This document shows positions 42,369 to 51,496 of a stretch of DNA of 64,000 bases, in pieces. The notes under the pieces are model-generated. The model searched no databases and had not been told where the DNA came from. It saw nothing but the letters and a program-made list of their open reading frames with translations. The translations under genes were made by a program, and so were the position numbers. How positions within the stretch are numbered: the stretch's first letter is position 1; each line of letters starts with the position of its first letter. The DNA comes from Clostridia bacterium (lineage in GTDB: Bacteria; Bacillota; Clostridia; Oscillospirales; CAG-272), in NCBI GenBank assembly GCA_017631085.1, contig JAGBTY010000002.1, positions 1 through 64,000 of the forward strand. The letters run 5' to 3'.

Positions 42369-43766
42369 TTACGCATTGTGTATTCCAAGTGTTGCGTCGG
42401 AATTATCAGCATCGATTCCGTACTTCTTTGCCTTACGGTACTCAAAGAATTTGAGTGCTACCTGCTCAAAGAGCGCGTAGGAAAGAACGTCCTCGTCCTG
42501 CTCCATATATGGCTTAATCTTCTCACGAAGAGTATCAAGCTCGGGAGCTATCTGATCGGCAGGACGGCAAGTAATTCTCTCTGCGTCACCGATTATCTTC
42601 TTTGCAAAATCCTCGTCTATCTCAACGGGTGTCTTACCGTACTGTCCCTGAACGAGTCCCTTGAATTCCTTGGTTACCATCTTGTATCTCTCACCACCGA
42701 TAACATTGAAAACAGCCTGTGTTCCAACTATCTGTGAAGAAGGTGTAACAAGAGGAGGATATCCTGCATCTGCTCTTACCTTCGGAACTTCTTCAAGAAC
42801 CTCTGTGAGCTTATCAGATTTACCTGCCTGCTTGAGCTGGGAAACAAGGTTAGAAAGCATTCCTCCGGGAACCTGATAAATGAGGGCGTTTACGTCAACC
42901 TTAAGCATCTTGGGATCAAGAAGTCCACTTGCAAGATATTTTTCTCTGATAGGAGCAAAATATTTTGTTATAGCATCAAGTGCTTCGAGGCTGATTCCGG
43001 TGTCGTACTCAGTACCCGAAAGTGTAGCAACGAGAGCTTCCGTAGGAGGCTGAGAGGTTCCCATAGCCATAGGAGAAATAGCAGTATCAACTATATCAGC
43101 ACCTGCCTCTATTGCCTTAAGGAGTGTCATAGAAGCAAGACCTGACGTGTAGTGTGTATGAACCTGAATAGGACACTTCACCGTCTCCTTAAGTGCTTTA
43201 ACGAGATCATATGCATCGTAAGGCTTAAGGAGTCCTGCCATATCCTTGATACAAATGGAGTCTGCTCCCATATTCTCAAGTGTCTTTGCGTAGTCTGTAT
43301 AATATTCGGTGGTGTAAACAGGACCTGTTGTATAGCTTATAGCTGCCTGAACGTGTCCCTGCTCCTTCTTGGTTGCCTTGATTGCAGTCTCAAGGTTTCT
43401 GGGATCATTAAGAGCATCGAATATTCTGAGTATATCAATACCGTTAGCTATAGATTTCTGAACGAAATATTCAACAACGTCGTCGGAATAATGACGGTAG
43501 CCGAGTATATTCTGTCCTCTGAAAAGCATCTGAAGCTTTGTGTTCTTTACCTGTTCTCTTATCTTACGAAGTCTCTCCCATGGATCCTCGTTAAGGAATC
43601 TCAAGCAGGAATCAAAGGTCGCGCCGCCCCATGCCTCAAGGGAATGGTAGCCTACCTTATCAAGCTCTGCAAGAATTGGGAGCATTTCTTCGGTAGTCAT
43701 TCTCGTTGCGACAAGCGACTGATGCGAGTCGCGGAGAACTGTTTCTGTTATTTTTACCTGTGCCAT
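42369..43766 (-). CDS. oadA: Oxaloacetate/pyruvate carboxyltransferase subunit (OadA-type, no biotin domain)
   Basis: The 465-residue protein matches the carboxyltransferase of oxaloacetate decarboxylase and pyruvate carboxylase, and the 5S subunit of transcarboxylase. Marks are 'ITETVLRDSHQSLVATRM' at the start, metal ligands in 'HTHYTSGLAS', 'ICIKDMAGLLKPYDA' with the active-site lysine, and 'RIFDALNDPRNLE'. Full OadA proteins (about 600 residues) end in a biotin domain. Here the protein stops after the conserved C-terminal domain, and biotin is carried by the separate protein encoded at 45018-45416. It is the last gene of the operon. Confidence 0.94.
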   Translation of the reverse strand: MAQVKITETVLRDSHQSLVATRMTTEEMLPILAELDKVGYHSLEAWGGATFDSCLRFLNEDPWERLRKIREQVKNTKLQMLFRGQNILGYRHYSDDVVEYFVQKSIANGIDILRIFDALNDPRNLETAIKATKKEQGHVQAAISYTTGPVYTTEYYTDYAKTLENMGADSICIKDMAGLLKPYDAYDLVKALKETVKCPIQVHTHYTSGLASMTLLKAIEAGADIVDTAISPMAMGTSQPPTEALVATLSGTEYDTGISLEALDAITKYFAPIREKYLASGLLDPKMLKVDVNALIYQVPGGMLSNLVSQLKQAGKSDKLTEVLEEVPKVRADAGYPPLVTPSSQIVGTQAVFNVIGGERYKMVTKEFKGLVQGQYGKTPVEIDEDFAKKIIGDAERITCRPADQIAPELDTLREKIKPYMEQDEDVLSYALFEQVALKFFEYRKAKKYGIDADNSDATLGIHNA

Positions 43767-43790
43767 TCTATTATTTTACCTCCGTTTGTA

Positions 43791-44969
43791 TTAACCGAAC
43801 CATGACAGGAAAACACCTGCCGCAACAGCCGAGCCTATAACACCCGCAACGTTCGGTCCCATTGCGTGCATAAGAAGGAAGTTGGATGGATCCTCCTGCT
43901 GTCCGACCTTCTGTGAAACTCTAGCTGCCATAGGAACTGCGGAAACTCCTGCAGAACCAATGAGAGGATTTATCTTTCCACCCGATATCCAGTTCATTAT
44001 CTTCGCAGTAATAAGTCCTCCGCAGGTGGATATGCAGAATGCTATAAGACCGCATGCAATAATAAGAAGTGTCTCTGTTCTGAGGAAGTTTTCAGCACTT
44101 GCAGTAGCTCCAACGGTAATACCAAGGAATATTGTGACGATATTCATAAGCTCGTTCTGTGCTGTCTTCGAAAGTCTGTCAGTAACACCGCAAACATTGA
44201 GAAGGTTACCAAACATAAGACATCCTACAAGAGGAAGCGCATCGGGAACGATAAGTCCAACAACCACAGTTACTACGATAGGAAAAAGGATCTTCTCGGT
44301 CTTTGAAACCTGTCTTAAGGTCGTCATTTTTATCTGACGCTCTTTTTTTGTTGTAAACAGCTTCATAAAAGGAGGCTGGATCATGGGAATAAGTGCCATG
44401 TAACTATAAGCCGCTATCGCGATAGCTCCGAGAAGCGCGGGCGCTAACGTCTTTGTAACAAGAATCGCCGTAGGTCCATCTGCTCCTCCAATAATACCGA
44501 TAGATGCAGCTTCAAGGGGACTAAAGAATCCAGATACAAGAGCTGCGGAGAATGCAACAAATACTCCAAGCTGAGCACCTGCTCCAATAAGCAAGCTCTT
44601 GGGATTTGAAATAAGCGGAGAGAAATCGGTCATTGCTCCGATTCCTATAAAAATGAGCGATGGGTATATACCAAGCTTTACTCCAAGATACAGGAGGTCA
44701 AGAAGACCGCCGTCATGAAGGACCTGACCATAGTTTACTTCTTGTGCGATAAAGAAATCGAGATGAAACATCCCTCCACCGGGAAGGTTCGTAAGAAGCA
44801 TTCCTATAGCAATAGGAAGTAAAAGCAATGGTTCAAACCTCTTTACTATCGCAAGATAGACAAGAACGAATGCAATGACGATCATTATAAGTGTTTTCCA
44901 CCAATCGTCTGCTCCAATCAGTCTGGCAACGCCTGTCGTACCCAAGAAATTTTTAATACTATCTAGCAT
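43791..44969 (-). CDS. oadB: Sodium ion-translocating decarboxylase beta subunit
   Basis: The 392-residue membrane protein decarboxylates carboxybiotin and pumps sodium ions out. About ten membrane helices are seen. Family marks are 'LIFIGIGAMTDFSPLISNP', 'SIGIIGGADGPTAI', 'GAAAQLG'-like 'GAGAQLGVF', and 'NFLLMHAMGPNVAGVIGSAVAAG' (opening). The conserved Asp in 'GGADGPT' is thought to bind sodium. It lies between the biotin carrier gene and oadA. Confidence 0.95.
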   Translation of the reverse strand: MLDSIKNFLGTTGVARLIGADDWWKTLIMIVIAFVLVYLAIVKRFEPLLLLPIAIGMLLTNLPGGGMFHLDFFIAQEVNYGQVLHDGGLLDLLYLGVKLGIYPSLIFIGIGAMTDFSPLISNPKSLLIGAGAQLGVFVAFSAALVSGFFSPLEAASIGIIGGADGPTAILVTKTLAPALLGAIAIAAYSYMALIPMIQPPFMKLFTTKKERQIKMTTLRQVSKTEKILFPIVVTVVVGLIVPDALPLVGCLMFGNLLNVCGVTDRLSKTAQNELMNIVTIFLGITVGATASAENFLRTETLLIIACGLIAFCISTCGGLITAKIMNWISGGKINPLIGSAGVSAVPMAARVSQKVGQQEDPSNFLLMHAMGPNVAGVIGSAVAAGVFLSWFG

Positions 44970-45017
44970 TTCCTAACTGTTCCTTTCAATAAATTCAATG
45001 ATGTTATTTTTTGGAAA

Positions 45018-45416
45018 TCAGTTAAGTGTTACGAGAACTGCATCGGTCTCAACCGTTGCACCCTGTGCTACCTCAACACTTGCAACAACACCGTCTTCGG
45101 GAGCACAAACATCGTTTTCCATCTTCATTGCTTCGAGAACAACAAGGACATCACCCTTCTTTACAGAAGCGCCGGGCTTTACGTTGACCTTCATGATGTT
45201 TCCGGGCATAGGAGCTTTAACAACAACTGATCCGGCGCTTCCCGCTGCCTTGGGAGCCGCTGCGGGAGCGGGTGCTGCTGCGGGTGCAGGTGCTGCTGCA
45301 GGTGCGGGTGCTGCTGCGGGAGCGGGTGCTGCTACGGGAGCTGCTGCTCCGCCTGCAACCTCTTCAACTACAACAGAATAGGTAACGCCATTAACGGTAA
45401 TATTATAAGTTTTCAT
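45018..45416 (-). CDS. Biotin carboxyl carrier protein of the decarboxylase
   Basis: The 132-residue protein has a short N-terminal strand region (1-22), an Ala/Pro linker (about 24-56) made of tandem 'APAPAA'-type units, and a biotinyl domain with the attachment lysine Lys98 in 'LEAMKMEN'. It shuttles CO2 from the carboxyltransferases to the membrane beta subunit. It matches the 1.3S/gamma-type carriers (MmdC, GcdC). The linker coding DNA is GC-rich, because of alanine and proline codons. Confidence 0.95.
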   Translation of the reverse strand: MKTYNITVNGVTYSVVVEEVAGGAAAPVAAPAPAAAPAPAAAPAPAAAPAPAAAPKAAGSAGSVVVKAPMPGNIMKVNVKPGASVKKGDVLVVLEAMKMENDVCAPEDGVVASVEVAQGATVETDAVLVTLN

Positions 45417-45451
45417 TTTTTATACCTTGACCTTTCATATTTTGAGTTATT

Positions 45452-45880
45452 TTATTTTGCATTCCATGAGCGTCCGCCGCCAACTCTGCGGAAGGAAACT
45501 ACTCTGAATGATCCGTCGGGAGCAACACCGCCGTTTTCGTCGGCTCTGTATGCCGCTACTGCCGCTGCGATGACCGCGATAAGCGCATCATCCGAATTTT
45601 CGGTCGAGACCTGCTCTGTAACCGAAGCAACAACAGGAGCTTCGGATTTAACAGTTTTTGGGGCTTCAACTTTCTTTACAGATACTTTCTTTTTTCCAAA
45701 AACAAGGTTGAATATAGCAAGTATCCCCCAAAGAAGAGCAAGAACAGCGAAGACCATGCCCATACCTATAGCAGTGACCTGACCTGCAAACGCCCATGCT
45801 TCAGAAGAAAATGCTTCGTACTTCCCCGAATAATCGACAGCCGCTTCAGCAACGCTTATGTTTATAAAATTATTCAACAT
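45452..45880 (-). CDS. OadG-family small membrane subunit
   Basis: The 142-residue protein has one membrane helix (about residues 32-58, 'ITAIGMGMVFAVLALLWGI'-like) and a cytoplasmic part with a Lys/Val/Ala/Pro-type linker. The ending 'ALIAVIAAAVAAYRADENGG' then 'FRVVSFRRV' is typical of delta/gamma subunits (MmdD/OadG). It anchors the carboxyltransferase to the beta subunit. The order carboxyltransferase-OadG-biotin carrier-beta matches methylmalonyl-CoA decarboxylase operons. Confidence 0.88.
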   Translation of the reverse strand: MLNNFINISVAEAAVDYSGKYEAFSSEAWAFAGQVTAIGMGMVFAVLALLWGILAIFNLVFGKKKVSVKKVEAPKTVKSEAPVVASVTEQVSTENSDDALIAVIAAAVAAYRADENGGVAPDGSFRVVSFRRVGGGRSWNAK

Positions 45881-45895
45881 AACGATCCTCCCAAA

Positions 45896-47257
45896 TCAAA
45901 GAGGCATGTTTACGTGACGCTTGGAGGGTGTTCCCTCTGCCTTAAAGGCAAGCATGGAAAGTGCCGCACATATTCTCTGACGAAGCTCTGCTGGTTCTAT
46001 AACGTCGTCTATCTCACCGCAGTCTGCTGCTTCGTTTGCAGATGCATATTTCTCAGCCCATTCAGCTTCAAGCTCCTCGCGGCTCTTCTCGCCAACTTTG
46101 TTGTTCATAACGAATGCGACAGATGCCTCGGGAGAAAGAACACTTATGCAAGCCGCAGGAAGTGCGAATGCCATATCAGCTCCTACCGACTTTGAACCAA
46201 GCAGTGTGAATGCTGCGCCGTAAGCCTTGCCCGTAACCACGGTAACCTTTGCATTATCTGCGGAAGTATAAGCATAGGCAAGCTTTGCAAGCTCGGATGC
46301 GTATGCGCTGTCCTCGGCAGCCTTTGTGGTATCAAGTCCGATACTGTTTACAAGTGTTACTACGGGAACTCCAAAGCTATCACAGAAGGATACAAGTTTT
46401 GCAGCAGCTCTTGCACTCTTAATATCGAGAATACCGTCGTTCTTATCGGATGCTACAACACCTGTAACTATACCGCCGAAGGTGGTAAATCCAAGAGCAA
46501 CGTTTTCGGCATAATCCTTATAAACTCTTACAAAGCTTCCGTTGTCCGCAACAGCTGAAAGAAGCTCGTCTGCAGACATATTATCCGCAAGAGAGACCTT
46601 TCTGTTCATATCGTCAGCAGTCTCAACGAGAGCAGCCTCAGAATTGTTGGAAGGAAGAAGAGATACAAGCTTACGAACGTATGCGAAAGCATTTGCCTCG
46701 TCCTCTGCTTCGTATGCGGAAAGACCTGCCTTTGCCACGTCGGTCTTCTCACCAACGTTAAAAGGAGCATTTACAAAAAACTTTGATTTATCCTTTACTG
46801 TTACAGTAAAATCAAACATTGAAGCTGCTACGGCAGACGCTCCGCCGCAAACACCGTCAATAACTGCTATCTGGGGGATAACACCCGATGCATTCGAAAT
46901 GCTCTTCATAAGCTTTCCGTATGCTGCAAGTGCTGCAGCTCCGTCGTAAACAACAGCTCCTGCACTATCAAAAATTCCTATTACAGGTGCACCGTTCTTT
47001 ATTGCGAGAGAATACATATCGATTATCTTCTTCGCATGTCTTTCTCCGAACGCACCCTTAGTTCTGCCGCTATCCTGAATGAAAGCAAAGGCAAGCTTTC
47101 CTTCGATCGCACCGTAACCGCAGACCACACCCTCAAAGTCCTCTTGAGAGCCAAGACGCTTAGTGTATGCTCCAAGCTCAACGAATGTTCCGCCATCAAA
47201 AACAGATTCCATTCTTGCTTTGGCGAGACCGTACACTTTTTCGTCAATCTGTACCAT
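45896..47257 (-). CDS. mmdA: Acyl-CoA carboxyltransferase subunit (MmdA/PccB-like)
   Basis: The 453-residue crotonase-fold protein resembles the alpha subunit of methylmalonyl-CoA or glutaconyl-CoA decarboxylase and the 12S transcarboxylase subunit. 'FIQDSGRTKGAFGERHAKKI', 'VIGIFDSAGAVV', 'IDGVCGGASAVAASMFDF' and the ending 'SKRHVNMPL' are family marks. It is shorter than MmdA (about 510), so acyl-CoA specificity is unsure. The ATG at 47257 follows CGGAGGC; an extension to 47317 has no ribosome-binding site. This is the first gene of the five-gene operon. Confidence 0.88.
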   Translation of the reverse strand: MVQIDEKVYGLAKARMESVFDGGTFVELGAYTKRLGSQEDFEGVVCGYGAIEGKLAFAFIQDSGRTKGAFGERHAKKIIDMYSLAIKNGAPVIGIFDSAGAVVYDGAAALAAYGKLMKSISNASGVIPQIAVIDGVCGGASAVAASMFDFTVTVKDKSKFFVNAPFNVGEKTDVAKAGLSAYEAEDEANAFAYVRKLVSLLPSNNSEAALVETADDMNRKVSLADNMSADELLSAVADNGSFVRVYKDYAENVALGFTTFGGIVTGVVASDKNDGILDIKSARAAAKLVSFCDSFGVPVVTLVNSIGLDTTKAAEDSAYASELAKLAYAYTSADNAKVTVVTGKAYGAAFTLLGSKSVGADMAFALPAACISVLSPEASVAFVMNNKVGEKSREELEAEWAEKYASANEAADCGEIDDVIEPAELRQRICAALSMLAFKAEGTPSKRHVNMPL

Positions 47258-47336
47258 AAATTTGCCTCCGTTTTGTATATTTCGGGGATTTTGCCGTTTT
47301 ATTTTACAAACGAACAATTTTACCCAATTTTACTCA

Positions 47337-47365
47337 ATTTTAACATAAATCATGTCTTTTTGCAA
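47337..47365 (-). promoter_or_regulatory. Sigma-A promoter of the decarboxylase operon
   Basis: Minus-strand TTGCAA (47360-47365), a 17-bp spacer, then TAAAAT (47337-47342). The leader to the first gene is about 75 nt and contains two 'TAAAATTG' repeats. Confidence 0.7.
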
Positions 47366-47516
47366 TAGATATTATTAAATTATTATTGTTAATTTTATGT
47401 GAATGTTTTGACAATGTCTCTATCGAATATCTCATATAACCGAGGAGCATATCATATATATTTTATACCTCAATGTTCCGTTTTATAAATCAGAATTCAT
47501 ACAAATAAAAATACAT

Positions 47517-47996
47517 ATGAAAGGTATTATGAAAATGAGTATGACGAACAAACACTCAAAGAGACGTAGGACAACAAACGAAGCCACAAGCGGCATATCA
47601 AATCTTATAAAAAGCTGTGGGATCGGTCTCCTTTTCGGAATAGGCTCTGCCTTTATTCTTTCTCTGATAGCTTCAATAATTTGCATAGGACGAAAAGACC
47701 CAGCTTCCCTCACACCGTATTTTTCTCTTGTTATTTTAGGAATTTCCGCTTTCATTGGCGGTGCTGTTTCGTCAAAGCTTTGTAAAACCTCCTCTATACT
47801 TTCCGCGCTCATTACCGGGGGTGCGGAAATGGTAATTTTTTATCTACTCTCTTTTATTCTCCCCTCAATCGAAACCGCATCAAAGGGCTTTATAATTTCT
47901 ACCGTTATACGTGGGATAGTTCTTATACTCTCTGCCCTTGGTGGAAGTCTTGGAGAACGTAAAATATCACACAAAACAAGAAAAAAAAGGAGATAA
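47517..47996 (+). CDS. Four-helix membrane protein (TIGR04086/YrzE-like)
   Basis: The 159-residue protein has a basic N-terminal tail, four membrane helices (about 30-55, 65-85, 98-118, 123-143) and a very basic end ('HKTRKKRR'). This matches the TIGR04086 family of small Bacillota membrane proteins with no known function. Several in-frame ATG codons (47517, 47529, 47535, 47541) lie around a GAAAGG site, so the start is uncertain by up to eight residues. It is divergent from the decarboxylase operon. Confidence 0.75.
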   Translation: MKGIMKMSMTNKHSKRRRTTNEATSGISNLIKSCGIGLLFGIGSAFILSLIASIICIGRKDPASLTPYFSLVILGISAFIGGAVSSKLCKTSSILSALITGGAEMVIFYLLSFILPSIETASKGFIISTVIRGIVLILSALGGSLGERKISHKTRKKRR

Positions 47997-48082
47997 CTCC
48001 CTGTGCCGTCTATCATTTTACTAAAAACCCTACTTCTGTTTTGTATTAATTAGCTAAAATATTATTTTTTTCGACCTCCTTA

Positions 48083-48111
48083 TTGAATTTTTTGTGTAAT
48101 TGTGCTATAAT
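48083..48111 (+). promoter_or_regulatory. Sigma-A promoter of the NhaC-type gene
   Basis: TTGAAT (48083-48088), a 17-bp spacer and TATAAT (48106-48111), 39 nt before the start codon. Confidence 0.75.
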
Positions 48112-48150
48112 TAATATAGCTTTTTAAATTCATTCAATATGGAGGATATT

Positions 48151-49926
48151 ATGACAAAATTTCAAAAGATCACTCTATGTATTGCCATAGTAGTGATCAT
48201 TGGTATGTTGGCTGCGGTCTACTTTACCGATGGATCTAACAAGCACACAGACTGTCCCGACTGCGAAGACGGATGGGTCGATTGCGGCTGTGTTTGCGGT
48301 GACTGTAGCGGAGAAAACGGTCCCATCGAAGACTGTGAATACTGTGGTGGCGATCTCTACATTGAAGACGACTGCTACGACTGTAGAAACACAAGAACCG
48401 TAAAGTGCGGAACCTGTGGAAGTGACACAACAGTTCGCGCATCCGCGTGGGCTCTCTTCCCTCCCGTTATCGCTATTGGTCTCGCTCTTATCACCAAAGA
48501 GGTTTACAGCTCTCTCTTCGTTGGTATTCTCAGCGGCTGTATCATCTACTCTGATTTCTCGATAAGAGGAACATTCGACGCCGTTGTAAGCGACGGACTT
48601 ATATCTGCCGTTGCTGGCAGTGCGGGAATATTCATATTCCTTGTTGAGCTTGGAATTATCGTCGCTCTCATCAACAAAGCCGGCGGATCTACCTCTTTCG
48701 GTAATTGGGCAAAAACTCACATCAAGAGCCGTGTAGGTGCGATGATCGCAACCTTTATTCTCGGTGTTCTCATCTTCGTTGACGACTACTTCAACTGTCT
48801 CACAGTTGGCTCGGTAATGCGTCCCGTTACAGACAGCAAGAGAATATCAAGAGCAAAGCTCTCCTACCTCATTGACGCTACCGCCGCTCCTATCTGTATG
48901 ATAGCTCCTATCTCCAGCTGGGCTGCAGCAGTATCCACGTACGCAGAAAAGGGAGAAGGTCTTTCACTCTTTATAAAAGCAATTCCCTACAACTTCTACT
49001 CACTCCTCACGCTCGTATTTGTCGTAGCTATATGCCTTATGAAGTTTGACTACGGTCCTATGAAGCTTCATGAGTTCAATGCTATCGAGAACGGCGACCT
49101 TTACACCTCGGGAGACAAGAACGAATCGGTTGATGTAACTCCCTCCTCCAAGGGAATACTTGCAGACCTTATCGTTCCCGTAGTTCTTCTTATCGGTGCT
49201 TGCGTATTCGGCCTCGTTCACGTTGGTGGTATATTTGAAGGCGAGAACTTTATCAACGCATTCGCAAACACTGACGCAACAGTTGGTCTTCCTTGGGGTG
49301 GACTCATTGCTCTTATTGCAATAGTCGCTTATATGCTCATACGCAAGGTTATCAGCTTTAAAGAATCTATGGCATGTGTTCCTAACGGATTTATTGCAAT
49401 GGTTCCCGCAATACTTATTCTTACCTTTGCAACAGCTCTCAAGAACATTACTTCTCTCCTCGGTGCAAAGTTCTTTGTCGGTGACCTTATGAGTGGTCAG
49501 GCAGAGGCTCTTGGCTTCTTCCTCCCTGCTATAATCTTTGTAGTTGCTTGTATCCTTGCATTTGCTACGGGTACTTCCTGGGGAACGTTCGGAATACTCA
49601 TTCCTATCGTTACAACACTTTTCGAAGCAACCAATCCTCTATTTATCATTTCTATATCTGCATGTCTTGCAGGTGCGGTATGCGGCGACCACTGCTCACC
49701 TATTTCGGATACGACGATCATGTCCTCCGCGGGAGGTCAGTGTAACCACCTCAACCACGTTTCAACTCAGATGCCCTATGCTATTACAGTAGCAGCCATC
49801 TCCTTTGTAATGTACATCATTTCGGGATTCGTTCAGAACATTTGGATCTGCCTCCCTCTTGGTATCGTTCTTACAGTTGGAACGCTCTTCGTAATAAAGC
49901 TTATAACAAACAAAAAGAAGGTTTAA
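48151..49926 (+). CDS. NhaC-family Na+/H+ antiporter with cysteine-rich N-terminal domain
   Basis: The 591-residue protein starts at ATG 48151, seven bases after GGAGG. Residues 7-25 form a first membrane helix. Residues 35-89 then hold twelve cysteines, mostly in C-x-x-C pairs (35/38, 49/52, 62/65, 75/78, 86/89), like a DnaJ-type zinc finger. From about residue 95 the protein is a normal NhaC/YqkI-type transporter of about 11-12 helices ('VFVDDYFNCLTVGSVMRPV', 'ATGTSWGTFGILIPIV', 'GDHCSPISDTTIMSSAG'). Sodium-proton exchange is the likely activity, but lactate/malate or amino-acid exchange occurs in relatives. A basic N-terminus would place the cysteine-rich part outside the cell. Confidence 0.88.
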   Translation: MTKFQKITLCIAIVVIIGMLAAVYFTDGSNKHTDCPDCEDGWVDCGCVCGDCSGENGPIEDCEYCGGDLYIEDDCYDCRNTRTVKCGTCGSDTTVRASAWALFPPVIAIGLALITKEVYSSLFVGILSGCIIYSDFSIRGTFDAVVSDGLISAVAGSAGIFIFLVELGIIVALINKAGGSTSFGNWAKTHIKSRVGAMIATFILGVLIFVDDYFNCLTVGSVMRPVTDSKRISRAKLSYLIDATAAPICMIAPISSWAAAVSTYAEKGEGLSLFIKAIPYNFYSLLTLVFVVAICLMKFDYGPMKLHEFNAIENGDLYTSGDKNESVDVTPSSKGILADLIVPVVLLIGACVFGLVHVGGIFEGENFINAFANTDATVGLPWGGLIALIAIVAYMLIRKVISFKESMACVPNGFIAMVPAILILTFATALKNITSLLGAKFFVGDLMSGQAEALGFFLPAIIFVVACILAFATGTSWGTFGILIPIVTTLFEATNPLFIISISACLAGAVCGDHCSPISDTTIMSSAGGQCNHLNHVSTQMPYAITVAAISFVMYIISGFVQNIWICLPLGIVLTVGTLFVIKLITNKKKV

Positions 49927-49945
49927 TTAAAGTTTTATAAAGAAA

Positions 49946-49977
49946 CATCCCCTCTGCGATAAAATCGCAGAGGGGAT
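49946..49977. terminator. Bidirectional terminator between the NhaC-type gene and pepD
   Basis: A 14-bp stem (ATCCCCTCTGCGAT and complement, AAA loop) lies 20 nt past the antiporter stop and 6 nt past the pepD stop on the opposite strand. Confidence 0.85.
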
Positions 49978-49982
49978 TATAT

Positions 49983-51422
49983 TTATTTTTCTCTGATAAC
50001 ATCAGCAAACACCTCAAAGAATCTGTCAATAGATTCTTTGTTAAGGCGTTCATCTGGCGAATGAAGATCAACAACGACAGAGCCGCAGCTTACAATATCA
50101 AGATCGGGCAGATGATAGGTAAACACACCGCACTCAAGTCCTGCATGGATAACCATGACAATGGGTGGTTTTCCGTATCTTTTTTCATATGCTTTACAGT
50201 ATCTGTCTCTCAGGGGAGATACCTTGGAGTATTTCCAACCGGGATATTTGCTGTGGTGCTCACATACGCCCCCGAGCGCCTTTGCAAGTGCGTCAAGTTC
50301 TCTTACCGAACCGTCAACTCTATGCTCATATCCCGAACGGGTGGAAATAACAAATTCAACTCCCTTCTCGTCGGTACGCATAGTTCCAAGATTTCTCGAA
50401 TATTCAACAACACCCGAAATGTTTTTATCCATCTCGATTATTCCGCTTGTTATAACCGATATAAAGCAAATAATGTTTTCTGTGCTCTTTGCGTCAAGGC
50501 AACGGTAGATTTTCTTTTCTTTCTTTGAAGTCTCTATTCTGAAGTCCTTATCTTCCTCGGACAGAGTCTCCATAATATCCTTTTCTATCTCTCTTACGCA
50601 ACTGATAAGTTTATTATCATTACAAAGAACGACCGCCTCGGCTTCTCTGGGTATTGCGTTATCCTTTGAGCCACCGGAGAGCGACACAAGTCGAATATCA
50701 CTCGAAAGCTTTTCGGAAAGCTCAAGCAAAATATATCCCATAAGCTTATTGGCATTTGCTCTTCCTTTGTGAACGTCCTCCCCCGAATGTCCTCCGCAAA
50801 GTCCTTTTATGGAAATGCATACGGGTTCTGCCTCATATTCTTCCCATACACTGCTCATGCGAACGTTGGTCCTGATACCTCCGCTTCCGCCAACTACGAT
50901 CTCGTCGGGAGAATTTCCGTCAAGGCTAAACATTGTCCTTGCAAAAATCCGACTATAATCGAAGCCCTTTGCTCCGTCCATTCCGACCTCTTCCATTGAA
51001 GTGAAAAAGCACTGAATAGCAGGGTGCTCGTCTATTCCTCCGTCTAGAACGTAAAGCATGGTTGCAACGCCTATTCCGTCGTCCGCGCCAAGCGTTGTGC
51101 CTCTTGCTCTTATCCAACCGTCTTCCTCGTAAAGCTCAAGGCCTTCGGTAAGAAAATCATGCTCTATGTCATTGTTTTTCTCGCATACCATATCGGTATG
51201 TGCTTCGAGAAGTATCGGAGCAGTATTTTCATATCCCACAGTTGCGGGCATATTTATGAGCACGTTATTAAGCTCATCTCGGTATACCTCAAGACCTCTT
51301 TTGTTCGCAAACTCAACAAGATAGTCGGCTATTGCTTTCTCGTTATACGAGCCTCTCGGTATTGCAGAGATCTCCTCAAAAAAACGTATTATCCCTGAAT
51401 GTTTTATTCCGTCACTTAACAT
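49983..51422 (-). CDS. pepD: Aminoacyl-histidine dipeptidase (PepD, M20 family)
   Basis: The 479-residue cytoplasmic metallopeptidase hydrolyses Xaa-His and related dipeptides. Zinc ligands include His75 and Asp77 ('LEAHTDMVCEKN'), Asp in 'LGADDGIGVA' near residue 115, Glu pair in 'TSMEEVGMDG' near 145, and 'HAGLECGVF' near the C-terminus. Length is normal for PepD (about 480-490). The ribosome-binding site is AGAGGTG. It lies downstream of mreB, with a hairpin between them. Confidence 0.94.
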   Translation of the reverse strand: MLSDGIKHSGIIRFFEEISAIPRGSYNEKAIADYLVEFANKRGLEVYRDELNNVLINMPATVGYENTAPILLEAHTDMVCEKNNDIEHDFLTEGLELYEEDGWIRARGTTLGADDGIGVATMLYVLDGGIDEHPAIQCFFTSMEEVGMDGAKGFDYSRIFARTMFSLDGNSPDEIVVGGSGGIRTNVRMSSVWEEYEAEPVCISIKGLCGGHSGEDVHKGRANANKLMGYILLELSEKLSSDIRLVSLSGGSKDNAIPREAEAVVLCNDNKLISCVREIEKDIMETLSEEDKDFRIETSKKEKKIYRCLDAKSTENIICFISVITSGIIEMDKNISGVVEYSRNLGTMRTDEKGVEFVISTRSGYEHRVDGSVRELDALAKALGGVCEHHSKYPGWKYSKVSPLRDRYCKAYEKRYGKPPIVMVIHAGLECGVFTYHLPDLDIVSCGSVVVDLHSPDERLNKESIDRFFEVFADVIREK

Positions 51423-51456
51423 ATGTCTTCACCTCTAACACAGCATTATTTAAAGT

Positions 51457-51487
51457 AAAGGACTCTCGGTTAAGTGAAAGTCCTTTT
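51457..51487. terminator. Hairpin between mreB and pepD
   Basis: AAAGGACTCTC and GAAAGTCCTTT form an imperfect 11-bp stem. The best T run follows on the plus strand, against the direction of both flanking genes; on the minus strand the tail is TTTACTTTAAA. It may end mreB transcription weakly or act on antisense transcripts. Confidence 0.5.
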
Positions 51488-51496
51488 TTGTTCTTA

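Noticed and set aside
45240..45350. GC-rich tandem repeat that could be taken for a non-coding repeat
   Set aside because: It is in frame and encodes the Ala/Pro linker of the biotin carrier, a normal feature of that protein.
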